From: an uncultured Bacteroidales bacterium
GTDB taxonomy: Bacteria > Bacteroidota > Bacteroidia > Bacteroidales > UBA11471
Reading direction: 5' to 3'
Assembly (NCBI GenBank): GCA_947589325.1
Contig: CANQAM010000001.1
Location: forward strand, 124,001-188,000
DNA: 64,000 bases
The translations under genes were made by a program, and so were the position numbers. Below the pieces are notes generated by a model. That model was not told the DNA's origin. It was given only the letters and a program-made list of their open reading frames with translations, and did no database searches. Of this stretch, positions 63,265 to 64,000 are shown piece after piece; the stretch's first letter is position 1, and every line of letters begins with the position of its first letter.

Positions 63265-64000
63265 TTACCGCCGGCGGTTTTGCTGTTGCTGCTTCCGCAG
63301 GGCAGCCTGCTGCTGGCGCTGCGCCTCTTCGAGCCGTGCCATGAAGCCCGATTTTTTCTTGGGCTTTTTCTGGTTCTCTTTGAGCTTGGCGAGCACTTTT
63401 TCCTCGTTGATGCACTTGCGGAAGATGTAGGTCTGCACGATGGTAATCAACAGCGATACGAAGTAGTAGTAGCTCAATCCCGAAGCGTAGTTGTTGAAGA
63501 TGAACAGGAACATCAGCGGCATGAGATACATCATCGCTTTCATGCCGGGCATCTGTTGTCCGCCGCCCGTGCTGTCCATGTTTATCTTCGTATAGAGAAT
63601 GTTGGTGATGGTCATCAACAGGCAGAAAAGACTGATGTGGTTTCCGAAGTAGGGGGTGATGATGGGAATGTAGGCGTCCCACGAGAAAATGGCGTCGTAC
63701 GACGAAAGGTCGTCAGCCCACAGGAACGACTGCTGCCGCAGCTCGATGGAGGAGGGGAAGAACGCGAACATCGCCAGCAGTATAGGCATCTGCAACAGCA
63801 CCGGCAGACAGCCGCTCATGGGATTGGCACCCGCATTGCTGTACAACTCCATCGTGGCGCGCTGCCGTTCCATCGCCTTTTCCTGTCCGGGATATTTGGC
63901 GTTGATTTCTTCGACCTGCGGTTTCAGCACGCGCATACGTGCGCTCGACATATACGACTTGAATGTCAGTGGCATAAGCACCGCCTTGATGATAAGCGTG
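63265..64000 (-). CDS. yidC: Membrane protein insertase YidC, C-terminal part (runs off right edge)
   Basis: The frame stays open to the window end, so about 244 C-terminal residues are present and the N-terminus and periplasmic domain are missing. The conserved insertase core is clear: [39 protein letters not shown], and [20 protein letters not shown]. The tail is Lys/Gln/Arg-rich and may bind ribosomes. YidC inserts and folds inner-membrane proteins with or without SecYEG. The track start at 63981 is an internal Met. Confidence 0.97.
   Translation of the reverse strand, partial: TLIIKAVLMPLTFKSYMSSARMRVLKPQVEEINAKYPGQEKAMERQRATMELYSNAGANPMSGCLPVLLQMPILLAMFAFFPSSIELRQQSFLWADDLSSYDAIFSWDAYIPIITPYFGNHISLFCLLMTITNILYTKINMDSTGGGQQMPGMKAMMYLMPLMFLFIFNNYASGLSYYYFVSLLITIVQTYIFRKCINEEKVLAKLKENQKKPKKKSGFMARLEEAQRQQQAALRKQQQQNRRR

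Noticed and set aside
1-64000. Mobile elements or phage
   Set aside because: No transposase, integrase, terminal repeats or phage structural genes were recognised in any frame.

Overview
The window looks like chromosomal DNA of a Bacteroidota bacterium, order Bacteroidales (a gut Barnesiella-like genome of roughly 50-55 % GC is a reasonable but unproven guess). The clues are the many promoters of the form TTTG-N19-TAnnTTTG (mostly TATCTTTG or TACCTTTG), the absence of strong Shine-Dalgarno sites, a UpxY-type NusG paralogue, Bacteroidota-only families (DUF4295, DUF3127, DUF1599, BT_3928-like), a GT3-type glycogen synthase, and secreted enzymes with C-terminal modules resembling type A sorting domains of the type IX secretion system (T9SS).

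Layout. 1-3.6 kb: edge of a surface-polysaccharide region. The start of a UpxY-like antiterminator reads off the left end, divergent from a lipoprotein gene and a Wzi-like capsule assembly gene; a CpsB-like PHP phosphatase follows after rpmE2. 3.6-9.2 kb: DUF3127, rsfS-ftsH-cdsA, a leftward envelope-stress cassette (GlsB-like, YtxH-like and a 32-residue Cys/Lys-rich protein missing from the ORF track), and rpmB-rpmG-DUF4295. 9.3-14.5 kb: a secreted leucine-rich-repeat protein behind a long structured leader, a DJ-1-like protein and a CE12 esterase. 14.6-28.4 kb: housekeeping genes (DUF1599, BT_3928-like, tpiA, SPOR, folE; tRNA-Asp; rsmA-mgtE; grpE-dnaJ; ispE; an RluA-like synthase; pheT; a YebC-like protein). 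28.6-29.3 kb: a DUF2442-HTH gene beside a frameshifted DUF4160 gene, a decayed toxin-antitoxin-like pair. 29.6-39.2 kb: an AraC regulator, rpsA, an alkaline phosphatase, a PgpH-like HD phosphodiesterase, an MFS transporter with an iron-sulfur flavoprotein, and queD-queE. 39.3-42.2 kb: a two-gene type IV restriction module whose McrB-like motor carries two PUA/EVE-like N-terminal domains, with an McrC-like nuclease subunit. 42.2-64 kb: GH28, the threonine operon with a phosphoglycerate-mutase-like gene in place of thrB, GH29, endonuclease IV, PL11, glgP with GT3 glycogen synthase, PL1, and the C-terminal part of yidC at the right edge.

Two themes link the accessory genes. First, a pectin/rhamnogalacturonan set (CE12, GH28, GH29, PL11, PL1) is scattered as single genes among housekeeping operons without SusC/SusD partners. 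Second, defence and stress functions (McrBC-like, the DUF2442/DUF4160 pair, the GlsB/YtxH cassette) occupy short islands. No insertion sequence, prophage or CRISPR array was seen. The most interesting candidates are the structured leader upstream of the LRR gene, the EVE-McrBC module, the mutase-like candidate homoserine kinase, the miniprotein in the stress cassette and the UpxY gene at the edge. The ORF track allows non-ATG starts, so many starts were moved to internal ATGs where homology, signal peptides or promoter position supported it.
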